Part shown: in pieces, positions 1-8,418 of the stretch | How positions within the stretch are numbered: the first letter of the stretch is position 1 | Layout: each line of letters starts with the position of its first letter | Assembly: GCA_012521335.1 (NCBI GenBank) | Contig: JAAYMM010000072.1 | Coordinates: forward strand, 1-43,622 | Direction: 5' to 3' | DNA length: 43,622 nt | From: Bacillota bacterium | GTDB lineage: Bacteria > Bacillota > Limnochordia > Darwinibacteriales > Darwinibacteriaceae | Notes under the pieces: model-generated | What the model was told of the DNA's origin: nothing | Seen by the model: the letters and a program-made list of their open reading frames with translations, nothing else | Databases searched by the model: none | Made by a program: the position numbers and the translations under genes

Positions 1-630
1 AGCAAGGTGTTTGAAGGGGATGTGGTGTTGGTGAGCCTGGGCAGAAGGCCCAATGTGCAGCCCGCGGCCAAGCTCAACCTCGAACTAGAGCGGGGCGCTA
101 TACGCACCGACGAGCACTTGCAGACCAGTGTTCCCGGGGTCTATGCCATCGGCGATGTGAACGGAAAGCAGATGCTGGCCCATGCCGCTTCCGCTGAAGG
201 GCTGGTGGCCGTGGAAAACATCTTAGGCGGCAGCGCTGCGATCAACTACGACAAGGTTCCCGCCTGCATCTACACCTTTCCGGAGGTGGCCATGGTGGGC
301 CTCACTGAGCAGGAAGCAGTGCGCCGGGGCCATAAGGTGGTCGTTGGCTCCTTCCCCCTGTCCGCCAACGGCAAAGCCCTGGCGGAAGGCGAGCCGGAGG
401 GCTTGATCAAGATCGTGGCCGATCAAGCCTACGGCGAAGTTCTGGGTGTGCACATCATCGCCGCCCATGCCACCGACCTGATCTCCGAAGCGGTGCTTGC
501 TCTGGAGCTGGAAGCCACCGTTCACGAGTTGGCCAAAGCCATCCATCCCCATCCCACCTTCTCTGAGGCGCTAATGGAAGCGGCCCATGCCGCTTTAGGG
601 CAGGCGATCCATCTTTTCAAGAAGCAATAG
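1..630 (+). CDS. lpdA: Dihydrolipoyl dehydrogenase (E3), C-terminal part, cut by window start
   Basis: Flavoprotein disulfide reductase that reoxidises dihydrolipoamide of 2-oxoacid dehydrogenase or glycine cleavage complexes with NAD+. The frame is open from base 1, so the real start and the N-terminal FAD and redox-disulfide part lie outside the window. Visible are the end of the NAD domain (LGRRPN), the second FAD contact (VYAIGDV) and the dimerisation domain ending in HPHPTFSE, whose His-Glu pair is the family's catalytic base dyad on the partner subunit. The protein ends LFKKQ at a TAG. A lipoate-protein ligase gene faces it across a shared terminator, consistent with a lipoic-acid-related locus. 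Mercuric or glutathione reductases share the fold, but the HPHPTxSE ending and the neighbour favour E3. Confidence 0.9.
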   Translation, partial: SKVFEGDVVLVSLGRRPNVQPAAKLNLELERGAIRTDEHLQTSVPGVYAIGDVNGKQMLAHAASAEGLVAVENILGGSAAINYDKVPACIYTFPEVAMVGLTEQEAVRRGHKVVVGSFPLSANGKALAEGEPEGLIKIVADQAYGEVLGVHIIAAHATDLISEAVLALELEATVHELAKAIHPHPTFSEALMEAAHAALGQAIHLFKKQ

Positions 631-660
631 GAAGGACAAAGTTGGGCTTCTAGATTATGG

Positions 661-700
661 AAAAAAGGGTGCTTCTCCCACCAGAGAAGCACCCTTTCTT
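661..700. terminator. Bidirectional intrinsic terminator between lpdA and lplA
   Basis: Perfect 11-bp inverted repeat GGGTGCTTCTC (667-677) and GAGAAGCACCC (684-694) around a 6-base loop. It is followed on the plus strand by TTTCTT and preceded by six A residues (661-666), which read as a U-run on the minus strand. It sits 30 bases past lpdA and 20 bases past the lplA stop, so it can end both convergent transcripts. Confidence 0.88.
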
Positions 701-719
701 GGATCTTGAGCCTAACTCC

Positions 720-1706
720 TCACTCAAAAAGACACTGGAGAAACTCTTCCCGGCTGATGTTGAAGAAGAACTCCCCAAACTCAATCCTACCCAGAACTTC
801 TTCCACCACGCTTTCCCTGTACTGCTTGCCGTTGAGCAGCTGGGCGAGCTCCCTTACATCTTTCCGGCCGAAGAAATCGCCGAAGATGTGCAGATCCTGA
901 ATGAGGCCATCTTTAACATTGAACTTGAGCTCCAGCTTGCCTCCGGTGAAGCGGGCTTCTTTCTCGATCTCGCATTCCGGCGAAGCTCCGTAGTTCCAAT
1001 CCCAGCGCGCGTAGCGCTCCTCTTTAATGCGGTGCACAATGGCCCATTCTTCCTCACTGAGGATGTATTCCCGTCCTTCGCCATCGGGAATCAGGTATTT
1101 CCACAATATTTCTTTGAACTCCTCAATGGTGATGGGACTTTTCAGGTAGGGATAGATGTTGGTTACCCTGCTCCGCACCGACTTGACGCCCTTGGATTGG
1201 AGTTTATCTGCCTTCACATTGAGGGCCTCCTGCACTACCGACAGGTCAGAGTTGAACAGAATAGTGCCGTGGTGGAGCAGGCGTCCTTTGGACCAGTACT
1301 GGGCGTTGCCCGAAAACTTCTTGCCATCGATGGTGATATCGTTGCGGCCGAAGAATTCAGCTTGCACCCCGAGGCTGGCCAGGGCCTGGATCACCGGCCT
1401 GGTGAAGTACTCGAAGTTGCTCACTCGCTCTTTTTCCGCATCCACAATAAAGGTGAAGTTCAAATTGCCCAGGTCATGGTAAACCGCCCCGCCGCCGGAA
1501 AGCCGGCGCACCACGTGGATGCCGCGCTCTTTGATGAAGGAGGAGTTTACCTCCGCAAGGGTATTCTGATTGCGCCCAATCACCACTGTGGGCTCGTTCT
1601 GCCACAAGATGGCGTATTCTTCACTGGGGTCTAGGTAGTTCAAAACGTACTCTTCCACCGCCAGGTTGATCCGGGGATCGGTGTGGTTGTTCACTACTTT
1701 GATCAT
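720..1706 (-). CDS. lplA: Lipoate-protein ligase A
   Basis: Cytoplasmic enzyme that activates lipoate with ATP and transfers it to a lysine of lipoyl domains (E2 proteins, GcvH). The 328-residue product has the family signatures in order: RRLSGGGAVYHD (lipoate-binding loop), NLNFTF, GRNDITIDGKKFSGNAQ (with the catalytic-site lysine) and HHGTILFN. A C-terminal domain of the two-domain LplA type follows. The ATG at 1706 is preferred over an upstream TTG at 1730 because AAAGGGGTGG lies just ahead of it. A promoter with a perfect TTGACA lies upstream (1744-1772). The convergent lpdA supports a role in supplying lipoylated complexes. A near full-length antisense open frame over this gene is a shadow. 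Confidence 0.93.
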   Translation of the reverse strand: MIKVVNNHTDPRINLAVEEYVLNYLDPSEEYAILWQNEPTVVIGRNQNTLAEVNSSFIKERGIHVVRRLSGGGAVYHDLGNLNFTFIVDAEKERVSNFEYFTRPVIQALASLGVQAEFFGRNDITIDGKKFSGNAQYWSKGRLLHHGTILFNSDLSVVQEALNVKADKLQSKGVKSVRSRVTNIYPYLKSPITIEEFKEILWKYLIPDGEGREYILSEEEWAIVHRIKEERYARWDWNYGASPECEIEKEARFTGGKLELKFNVKDGLIQDLHIFGDFFGRKDVRELAQLLNGKQYRESVVEEVLGRIEFGEFFFNISREEFLQCLFE

Positions 1707-1743
1707 GCTGCCACCCCTTTTCGAGAACAATAGCTGTACACAG

Positions 1744-1772
1744 ATCTTACGTTAGGATCCAGGTACTGTCAA
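1744..1772 (-). promoter_or_regulatory. Sigma-70-type promoter of lplA
   Basis: On the minus strand TTGACA (1767-1772, perfect -35) is followed after 17 bp by TAAGAT (1744-1749, 4 of 6 matches to the -10 consensus). The inferred transcript would start about 30 bases before the lplA ATG. Confidence 0.6.
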
Positions 1773-1777
1773 TGTAG

Positions 1778-1948
1778 GGCGTTTTGGCGAGAAAGTTTGC
1801 CCTTCAAGGGATGATCAAACGAGTAATTGCGTGCATCAAGAAGATCTGCCGCGAAAAGGGGATCAAGTACATCCGCCTAGATACCGGCATAAACGAGGAA
1901 AAAGTAAAACAGATCTATCTGGATGCGGGCTTAAGATTGAAAAGGTAA
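1778..1948 (+). pseudogene. Remnant of a GNAT-family N-acetyltransferase
   Basis: An open stretch after a TAG at 1775-1777 translates to about 57 residues ending at a TAA (1946-1948). It contains an ATG at 1811 giving a 45-residue product. The sequence VIACIKKICREKGIKYIRLD, then YLDAG, resembles the end of GNAT motif A and motif B (helix, then GIKYIRLDT, then IYLDAGL in place of the usual YxxxGF). The N-terminal strands and the acetyl-CoA loop are missing, and no separate 5' part is visible upstream, where the lplA promoter lies. I read it as a decayed gene; a translated 45-residue peptide cannot be excluded. Confidence 0.5.
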
Positions 1949-1974
1949 TTGAAGGGCGCGGGTTCTTTTTCCCC

Positions 1975-2005
1975 TTGACCTTGACGTTGCGTCAAGGTTT
2001 ATACT
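1975..2005 (+). promoter_or_regulatory. MerR-type operator and 19-bp-spacer promoter
   Basis: TTGACC (-35, 1975-1980) and TATACT (-10, 2000-2005) are separated by 19 bp, the overlong spacer typical of promoters activated by MerR-family regulators through DNA untwisting. Between them lies a palindrome with 8-bp arms, ACCTTGAC (1978-1985) and GTCAAGGT (1991-1998), around GTTGC. It directly precedes the regulator gene at 2025, implying autoregulation. Confidence 0.85.
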
Positions 2006-2024
2006 CATCTCAGGAGGTGAGGTT

Positions 2025-2786
2025 ATGGAGTACACAGTCAAGCAGTTGGGAGACTTAGCAGGGGTGAGCGGCCGTACCCTCCGCTATTACGACCAGATCG
2101 ACCTGCTCAAACCGGCCTGGGTCAGTGAAGCCGGCTATAGATTGTACGGCCCAGAAGAGGTGAAGCGCCTGCAGCAGATCCTGTTTTACCGTGAGCTGGG
2201 GGTCGATCTGCAGACCATCAAGGAACTGCTGGATTCACCTCACTTCAACGCCAAGCAGGCTCTGCTCCAGCACCGCGAGCAGCTGCTGGCCAAGAGAAAA
2301 CAGCTGGATCTGCTGCTGCAGAACGTGGAGCAGACCCTAGCCGAACTGGAAGGAGGAACGCGCATGAGCGACAAGGAGAGATTCAAGGGCTTTAAAGAGA
2401 AGCTGATCAAGGAAAACGAAGAGAAGTACGGTAAAGAAGCAAGGCAGCGGTGGGGCGATGAGGCAGTGGACGCCTCTAACGCTAAGCTGATGGGACTGAC
2501 GGAGGAAGAGTATGCCGAAGTTGACCGGCTGAGCAAGGAGATCATCCAATCTCTAACTGCAGCCTTGGGTAAAGAGGATCCGGCAGGAGCAGAGGGACGG
2601 AGAATCGCCGAGCTGCACCGCAAGTGGCTCACCTATTTCTGGCCCCACTACTCCAAGGAAGCCCATTTGGGCCTGGCCGAGATGTATGTGGCCGATGAGC
2701 GCTTCACCGCCTACTACGATGAGCAGGCGGGGCAGGGTGCGGCCCAGTTCCTGCGCGATGCCATCGCCGCCTACGCCCAAAACTGA
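2025..2786 (+). CDS. MerR-family regulator with TipAS-type effector domain
   Basis: Transcription factor of 253 residues. Residues 1-70 are the winged helix-turn-helix of MerR proteins (YTVKQLGDLAGVSGRTLRYYD, then GYRLYG). Residues about 75-110 form the dimerisation coiled coil. Residues about 115-250 resemble the TipAS / antibiotic-recognition domain (TDxxNxKxxGxT-like DASNAKLMGLT, then a helical globin-like body ending YYDEQAGQGAAQFLRDAI). TipA relatives bind hydrophobic or thiopeptide drugs and activate their own promoter and efflux genes. The start is fixed by AGGAGGTGAGG just upstream and by the operator-promoter at 1975-2005. The ligand cannot be read from sequence. The nearest transporter operon begins about 5.6 kb downstream, so a link to it is only a guess. 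Confidence 0.88.
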   Translation: MEYTVKQLGDLAGVSGRTLRYYDQIDLLKPAWVSEAGYRLYGPEEVKRLQQILFYRELGVDLQTIKELLDSPHFNAKQALLQHREQLLAKRKQLDLLLQNVEQTLAELEGGTRMSDKERFKGFKEKLIKENEEKYGKEARQRWGDEAVDASNAKLMGLTEEEYAEVDRLSKEIIQSLTAALGKEDPAGAEGRRIAELHRKWLTYFWPHYSKEAHLGLAEMYVADERFTAYYDEQAGQGAAQFLRDAIAAYAQN

Positions 2787-2807
2787 TGCCCATACCACTC
2801 AGGACTT

Positions 2808-2843
2808 GAGCCGTTCCAGCAACACACTGGGGCGGCTCTTTTT
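2808..2843 (+). terminator. Intrinsic terminator after the MerR regulator
   Basis: GAGCCG (2808-2813) pairs with CGGCTC (2833-2838), and the stem extends inward through TTCCAG/CTGGGG with two G-T pairs. A run of five T follows (2839-2843). Confidence 0.85.
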
Positions 2844-2864
2844 CTGTGCCAGTTTGGAGCTTTT

Positions 2865-2894
2865 TTGGCAGGAAAGCGCTGATTGAGCGATAAT
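2865..2894 (+). promoter_or_regulatory. Promoter of the activase gene
   Basis: TTGGCA (2865-2870) and GATAAT (2889-2894), each matching 5 of 6 consensus bases, are 18 bp apart. They lie just after the preceding terminator and about 110 bases before the activase start. The leader contains nothing else I can name. Confidence 0.55.
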
Positions 2895-3007
2895 TCAAGT
2901 AAGAGATGGCAATTCTGGGCAAGGCAGCCCGTGCGGTTGGCGGGTTTTGCTCGCCTGGTGTCAAGCAATGATCGTTAGTGATTTGGCAGAAATGGAGGCA
3001 GTTGTGG

Positions 3008-6000
3008 GTGGGCAGAGTAGTGCATATGGGCATTGATGTTGGTTCTACCACCGTAAAGCTCGTCATCTTGGACGAGGATCTCAAGGTGCTCTTTTCCCGG
3101 TACCAGCGGCACTATGCCGAGGTCAAAGGAGTGGTGGTGAACCTGATCACTGAGGCGTATGAGCGTTACCGAGATCATGAGGTTACCGTGGCCATCACCG
3201 GTTCTGGAGGCATCGCCGCGGCTGAACAGTTGGGCGTGGACTTCGTACAGGAAGTGATCGCGGGCACCACAGCCATCTGCAGGTTTCACCCGGAGACTGA
3301 TGTGGTGATCGAGCTGGGCGGGGAGGATGCCAAGATCACTTTTCTCAAAGGCGGAGTGGAACAGCGGATGAACGGCATCTGTGCCGGAGGAACGGGGGCT
3401 TTCATTGACCAAATGGCCGCGCTGCTGCGCACCGATGCCGCGGGCCTCAACGAGTTGGCTAAAGGGCACAAGATCATCTATCCCATCGCCGCCCGCTGCG
3501 GGGTCTTCGCCAAAAGCGACATTCAGCCCCTGCTCAACGAGGGAGCAGCCCGCGAGGATATCGCCGCGTCCATTTTCCAAGCGGTGGTGGTGCAGACGAT
3601 CAGCGGCCTCGCCTGCGGCCGGCCCGTCCGAGGCAAGGTGGCTTTTTTGGGCGGCCCGCTTTTCTTCCTCTCAGAACTGCGCAGGCGCTTTATCGCCACC
3701 CTCAACCTCCAGGAGGGCCAGGTGATCTTCCCCGATAACTCCCAGCTGTTCATGGCCATTGGGGCAGCGCTCTGCTCCATGGGCTCGCGCGCCATTCCGT
3801 TCTCCACCCTCATGGCGCGCGTTCAGGAGACCCGGCAGGTAAAGCTGGAGGAGACGCTGCGCCTGCCCGCCTTGTTTACCAGTGAAGAAGAGCTTGCTGC
3901 CTTCAAGGCCCGCCACAGCCGGCAGGCGGCGCGTCGGCGCGAGCTCGCAGGTTTCAGCGGCAGATGCTTTTTGGGCCTGGATGTGGGCTCCACCACCACC
4001 AAAGCCGTGCTCATCGATGAGGAAGGCTCCATTCTTTACACTTATTACGGCAGCAATGAAGGAAAGCCCCTGAAGTCTGTGCGGCAGGCCGTTTTGGAGC
4101 TCTATGACGCCCTGCCGGAAGGGGCTTGGATTGCCCACTCAGCGGTGACCGGCTACGGGGAAGGGCTGATCAAAGCTGCCCTCCAGGTGGACCTGGGAGA
4201 GATCGAGACAGTGGCCCACTACAAGGCAGCCGAGTTCTTCCTGCCCGGGGTTGACTTCATCCTGGATATCGGAGGCCAGGACATGAAATGCCTGCGCATC
4301 AAAGATGGCGCCATCGACGAGATTCTCCTCAACGAGGCCTGCTCTTCCGGCTGCGGTTCTTTTTTGGAGACCTTCGCCCATTCCCTAAACTTAACCATCG
4401 AAGAGTTTACCCAAGAAGCCTTACTTGCCGCGGAGCCTGTGGACTTGGGCTCCCGCTGCACGGTATTTATGAATTCCCGGGTCAAACAAGCACAGCGGGA
4501 AGGGGCCGCGGTGGGCGACATTTCCGCTGGCTTGGCCTACTCAGTGGTGAAAAACGCCCTTTACAAAGTGATCAAGCTGAGGAAGACTGACGATTTGGGC
4601 CAGCGCATTGTGGTGCAGGGCGGCACGTTCTGCAATGATGCGGTGCTCCGTGCCTTTGAGCTTCTGGCAGGACGCGAAGTGGTCCGCCCCGATATCGCCG
4701 GTCTCATGGGTGCTTTCGGGGCTGCGCTGCTGGCTAAGGAGAGGTATGTGGAAGGCTGCCGCTCTACGCTGCTGGATCGCCAGGCCCTCGAGGAGCTGTC
4801 CCTGGAAACGCGGCACACCAGGTGCCGAGGCTGCGCCAACAGCTGCTTGCTTACCATCAACCAGTTTGGCCCCGGCCGCCGCTACGTGTCCGGCAACCGC
4901 TGCAGCCGAGGGGCAGGCGAAAAACGCAGCCAGGGAGAACTGCCCAACCTGTTCGACTACTGCTGGGAAAGGCTTTTTGCCTACACGCCCCTGGATCCCG
5001 CCCGGGCCAAGCGGGGGACCGTAGGGCTGCCCAGGGTGCTGAACATGTATGAGGATTACCCCTTCTGGTTTACGTTCTTCACAGAGCTGGGCTTCTCCGT
5101 GGTGCTTTCTGCGCGGACGTCCAAGGCGATCTACGAGAAGGGGATGGAAACCATCCCGTCTGAATCCGTGTGCTATCCCGCGAAGTTGGCCCACGGACAT
5201 GTCCTGGACCTGGTGGAAAAGGGTGTGGATTTCATCTTCTACCCCTGCCTAACCCATGAGCACAAAGAGCAGGCCGAGGCGGACAACCACTTTAACTGCC
5301 CCATTGTCATTTCTTACCCTGAAGTGATCAAGCAGAATGTGGGTTCAGTGCATGCTGGAAAGGTCAGGTTCATGTATCCATTCCTGCCCTTTCACCACAA
5401 AGACAGGCTCACAGCACGCCTGCAGGAGGAGTTGGCCCCTCTGGGGATTGGCGCGGCGGAAATCAGGGCGGCGGTGGATAAAGCCTGGGCCGAGCTGCAG
5501 CGCTACCGGGACGATGTGCGGCGCAAGGGCGAAGAGACACTGGCTTATCTGAAGGAGCACGGGCTTAAGGGGATCGTCCTGGCGGGGCGCCCGTATCATC
5601 TGGATCCGGAAATCAACCACGGTATCCCTCAGCTCATTAACGAGCTGGGCTGGGCGGTGCTCACCGAGGATTCCGTAGCTCATCTGGGCCGGGTGCCTCG
5701 GCCTCTCAGGGTTGTGGATCAGTGGGCGTACCATTCTCGCCTGTATGCTGCGGCGAGCTTTGTGGCCCACCAGGAGCATCTGGAACTGGTCCAGCTAAAC
5801 TCTTTCGGCTGCGGGCTGGATGCCATCACCACCGATCAGGTACAGGAGATTCTTCAGGCCCGCTCCAAGATCTACACCTGCTTGAAAATTGACGAGATCA
5901 GCAATCTGGGGGCGGCCCGCATCAGGCTGCGCTCCCTGCGGGCAGCGGTACTGGAGCGGGAGCGGCAGGGACGCAGGCCCGCAGGCGGTGAATACCGCTA

Positions 6001-7228
6001 CGTGCGGCGGATCTTCACCAGGGAGATGAAGAAGAAGCACACCATCATCGTTCCCCAAATGGCGCCGATCCACTTTAGACTGCTGCACGAAGCCTTCCGC
6101 CTTTCCGGATATAACATGGTGATCTGCCCAGCCATGGACAAGGAAGCCGTGGATGTGGGGGTGCAGTATGTCAACAACGACGCCTGCTACCCGGCCATCA
6201 TCGTGGTGGGGCAGCTGCTGAAGGCCCTAAACTCAGGTGAGTACGATCTGAATAACACCACGGTGATCATCAGCCAGACGGGAGGCGGGTGCCGGGCCAC
6301 CAACTACATCGGGTTTATCCGCAAGGCCCTGCAGGATGCGGGTTATGGGCATGTGCCGGTTGTGTCCCTCAGCGCCCAGGGTTTTGAGAAGAATCCGGGT
6401 TTTAGGTTCACAGTGCCCCTGCTGCACCGGGGCATGATGGCCTTGGTCTACGGCGACCTGTTGATGAAGTGCCTGTACCGGGTGCGCCCTTACGAGAAGG
6501 TGCCCGGCTCGGCCAACCTGCTCTACGAGAAGTGGAATGAAATCTGCAGGCTGTCGCTGCGCTCCTACTCTCCCCAGCGCTTCAAAAAGAACATAGCCAG
6601 AATCGTGGAGGAGTTCGATTCCCTAGAAACGCTGGACGAGGAAAAACCTCGGGTGGGCTTGGTAGGTGAGATTCTGGTCAAATACCATCCTACTGCCAAC
6701 AACGATATTGTCACCCTGGTGGAAGCAGAGGGCGCAGAAGCGGTTGTTCCGGATCTCATCGACTTTCTCCTCTACTCGCTCCTGGGTTTCAGCTTCAAGT
6801 ACAGGTATTTGGCGGGCCGCAAGGCGGAAGCAGTGGCCAGCAATGTGCTGATCAGCGTCATCGAGTTCTACCGCCGCACTGCCAAAGAAGTGCTGGCCGC
6901 CAGCCGCCGCTTCAGCCCGCCCAAGCTCATTCAGGAGCTGGCCAAAACTGCTTCCCAGCTCATCTCCCTTGGCCACCAGACCGGTGAGGGCTGGTTTTTG
7001 ACGGGAGAGATGATCGACCTTCTGGAGAGCGGCGTGAAGAACATCGTGTGCATGCAGCCCTTTGCCTGCCTGCCCAACCATGTTACGGGCAAAGGGGTGC
7101 TGCGGGGCTTGAAGATTGCTTATCCAGATAGTAATATAGTGGCAATAGATTATGATCCTGGTGCCAGCGAGGTTAACCAGCTCAACCGGATCAAACTCAT
7201 GTTGTCCAGTGCGTTCAGTAAAGGGTAA
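3008..7228 (+). CDS. Giant 2-hydroxyacyl-CoA dehydratase activase: tandem BcrAD/BadFG ATPase fused to DUF2229/HgdB-like region
   Basis: Predicted ATP-driven, iron-sulfur electron-injection protein of about 1406 residues. Two ASKHA-fold ATPase domains occupy about 1-285 ([16 protein letters not shown]) and 318-590 ([16 protein letters not shown]). Each has a cysteine pair 39 residues apart, C125/C164 and C445/C484, matching the spacing of the ligands of the dimer-bridging [4Fe-4S] cluster in HgdC-type activators. A linker has four more cysteines (C606, C609, C613, C632). The second half is the DUF2229/dehydratase-like region ([22 protein letters not shown], then [20 protein letters not shown] and a final [14 protein letters not shown]). 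GTG at 3008 is chosen because GGAGG lies 9 bases upstream; GTG 2978, GTG 3020 and ATG 3026 are alternatives. No separate dehydratase subunits are nearby, so the substrate is unknown. Such fusions are known in anaerobic Firmicutes. Confidence 0.88.
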   Translation: MGRVVHMGIDVGSTTVKLVILDEDLKVLFSRYQRHYAEVKGVVVNLITEAYERYRDHEVTVAITGSGGIAAAEQLGVDFVQEVIAGTTAICRFHPETDVVIELGGEDAKITFLKGGVEQRMNGICAGGTGAFIDQMAALLRTDAAGLNELAKGHKIIYPIAARCGVFAKSDIQPLLNEGAAREDIAASIFQAVVVQTISGLACGRPVRGKVAFLGGPLFFLSELRRRFIATLNLQEGQVIFPDNSQLFMAIGAALCSMGSRAIPFSTLMARVQETRQVKLEETLRLPALFTSEEELAAFKARHSRQAARRRELAGFSGRCFLGLDVGSTTTKAVLIDEEGSILYTYYGSNEGKPLKSVRQAVLELYDALPEGAWIAHSAVTGYGEGLIKAALQVDLGEIETVAHYKAAEFFLPGVDFILDIGGQDMKCLRIKDGAIDEILLNEACSSGCGSFLETFAHSLNLTIEEFTQEALLAAEPVDLGSRCTVFMNSRVKQAQREGAAVGDISAGLAYSVVKNALYKVIKLRKTDDLGQRIVVQGGTFCNDAVLRAFELLAGREVVRPDIAGLMGAFGAALLAKERYVEGCRSTLLDRQALEELSLETRHTRCRGCANSCLLTINQFGPGRRYVSGNRCSRGAGEKRSQGELPNLFDYCWERLFAYTPLDPARAKRGTVGLPRVLNMYEDYPFWFTFFTELGFSVVLSARTSKAIYEKGMETIPSESVCYPAKLAHGHVLDLVEKGVDFIFYPCLTHEHKEQAEADNHFNCPIVISYPEVIKQNVGSVHAGKVRFMYPFLPFHHKDRLTARLQEELAPLGIGAAEIRAAVDKAWAELQRYRDDVRRKGEETLAYLKEHGLKGIVLAGRPYHLDPEINHGIPQLINELGWAVLTEDSVAHLGRVPRPLRVVDQWAYHSRLYAAASFVAHQEHLELVQLNSFGCGLDAITTDQVQEILQARSKIYTCLKIDEISNLGAARIRLRSLRAAVLERERQGRRPAGGEYRYVRRIFTREMKKKHTIIVPQMAPIHFRLLHEAFRLSGYNMVICPAMDKEAVDVGVQYVNNDACYPAIIVVGQLLKALNSGEYDLNNTTVIISQTGGGCRATNYIGFIRKALQDAGYGHVPVVSLSAQGFEKNPGFRFTVPLLHRGMMALVYGDLLMKCLYRVRPYEKVPGSANLLYEKWNEICRLSLRSYSPQRFKKNIARIVEEFDSLETLDEEKPRVGLVGEILVKYHPTANNDIVTLVEAEGAEAVVPDLIDFLLYSLLGFSFKYRYLAGRKAEAVASNVLISVIEFYRRTAKEVLAASRRFSPPKLIQELAKTASQLISLGHQTGEGWFLTGEMIDLLESGVKNIVCMQPFACLPNHVTGKGVLRGLKIAYPDSNIVAIDYDPGASEVNQLNRIKLMLSSAFSKG

Positions 7229-7261
7229 GGAGAGCAAGGACAAAAGAAAGGAGATGTTTGC

Positions 7262-8206
7262 ATGAAGTACCGCAGACTGGGCCGTTCGGGCCTGAAGGTA
7301 AGTGAGATTTCGTTGGGCAGCTGGCTCACCTACGGCAAAACGGTGGATGATGATATCGCCATCCAGACCATCCGCCGCGCCTATGAGCTGGGAATCAACT
7401 CCTTTGACTCTGCCAACGTGTACGAGCGGGGGGAAGGGGAACGGGTCATGGCTGAAGCCCTGCGGGTGTTCCCCAGGGAGTCGTACATCATCACCACCAA
7501 GGCCTTTTGGCCCATGGGCGATGGCCCCAATGATCGGGGACTGTCCCGCAAACATGTCTTCGAGCAGCTGCACGCCAGTCTTAAACGGATGCAACTCGAT
7601 TACGTCGACATCTTCTACTGCCACCGTTATGATCCGGAAACACCCGTGGAAGAGACGCTGCGCACCATTGACGACCTGGTCCGCCAGGGCAAGGTGCTCT
7701 ACGTGGGCGTGAGCATGTGGACTGCGGCCCAGATCGAAGAAGCGGTGAGGATTGCCGACCGCTACCTCTTGGACCGCATCGTTGTCAACCAGCCGGTGTA
7801 CAACATGGTGAACCGCTGGATTGAGGAAGAAGTCATTCCTGTGTGCGAAAAGCACGGCATCGGCCAGATCGTGTTTTCACCCCTGGCCCAGGGGCTGCTC
7901 ACCGGTAAGTACAGAGGCGGGCGGATCCCCGAGGGAAGCCGCGGCGCCAACCCGGAGATCAACAAGTGGATTCAGGAGAACATCGCCTCGGGAGTAATAG
8001 CCAAGGTAGATGCCCTGCAGGATCTGGCGCAGGAAGCGGGGCTCACCCTAGTGGAAATGGCCCTGGCCTGGGTCCTGCGGCAGCCCAATGTGGCCAGCGC
8101 CTTGGTGGGTGCATCCCGGCCTGATCAGATTGAAGCCAACGTCAAAGCAGTGGATGTGGAGCTGAGCCCCGAGCTGCTGGACAAGATAGAAGAGATTCTC
8201 GCCTAA
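7262..8206 (+). CDS. Aldo/keto reductase, potassium-channel beta-subunit-like
   Basis: NADPH-dependent oxidoreductase of 314 residues with the (beta/alpha)8 barrel of the AKR superfamily. The catalytic tetrad is readable as D49, Y54 (ANVYERG), K80 (ITTKAFW) and H121 (YCHRYD). The C-terminal cofactor loop follows the usual order (FSPLAQGLLTGKY, then SALVGASRPDQIEANV). The opening MKYRRLGRSGLKVSEISLG and overall pattern resemble the Kv-beta/YghZ branch, often annotated as methylglyoxal or general aldehyde reductases. It starts at an ATG after AAAGGAG, 33 bases behind the activase, so the two may be cotranscribed. A strong terminator follows. The substrate cannot be told from sequence. Confidence 0.92.
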   Translation: MKYRRLGRSGLKVSEISLGSWLTYGKTVDDDIAIQTIRRAYELGINSFDSANVYERGEGERVMAEALRVFPRESYIITTKAFWPMGDGPNDRGLSRKHVFEQLHASLKRMQLDYVDIFYCHRYDPETPVEETLRTIDDLVRQGKVLYVGVSMWTAAQIEEAVRIADRYLLDRIVVNQPVYNMVNRWIEEEVIPVCEKHGIGQIVFSPLAQGLLTGKYRGGRIPEGSRGANPEINKWIQENIASGVIAKVDALQDLAQEAGLTLVEMALAWVLRQPNVASALVGASRPDQIEANVKAVDVELSPELLDKIEEILA

Positions 8207-8215
8207 CATGGGTAG

Positions 8216-8255
8216 AGAGCCAGGATGCAGCCCCGAGCTGGCCTGGCTCTTTTTC
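8216..8255 (+). terminator. Intrinsic terminator after the aldo/keto reductase
   Basis: AGAGCCAGG (8216-8224) and CCTGGCTCT (8242-8250) form a perfect 9-bp stem followed by a T run. The rest of the gap up to 8418 shows only a TTAGTC direct repeat (8382-8387 and 8395-8400). I see no convincing promoter for the following operon. Confidence 0.88.
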
Positions 8256-8418
8256 AAAAAATTAAAGAATGGTAGCCCAGAGTTACCTTTCCAAGCAGAG
8301 GAAATCATTCCGGTTCGGAGAAGTGTGTGGCAGCAAGCACGCGCACCCGCCATCCAGCAATTCACAACAGGAACGGGTCCCTTAGTCAAGAAAGTTAGTC
8401 CGGAGGAGGGTCACATCC

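Noticed and set aside
657-1634. 325-residue plus-strand open frame covering lplA
   Set aside because: It is antisense to the well-supported lplA, begins inside the shared terminator and shows no recognisable family; it is a GC-driven shadow.
6623-7855. 410-residue minus-strand open frame
   Set aside because: It runs antisense across the end of the activase and most of the aldo/keto reductase, both with clear motifs and ribosome sites.
8382-8400. TTAGTC direct repeat before the exporter operon
   Set aside because: Two six-base copies 13 bp apart are too little to call an operator, and no promoter elements could be placed around them.
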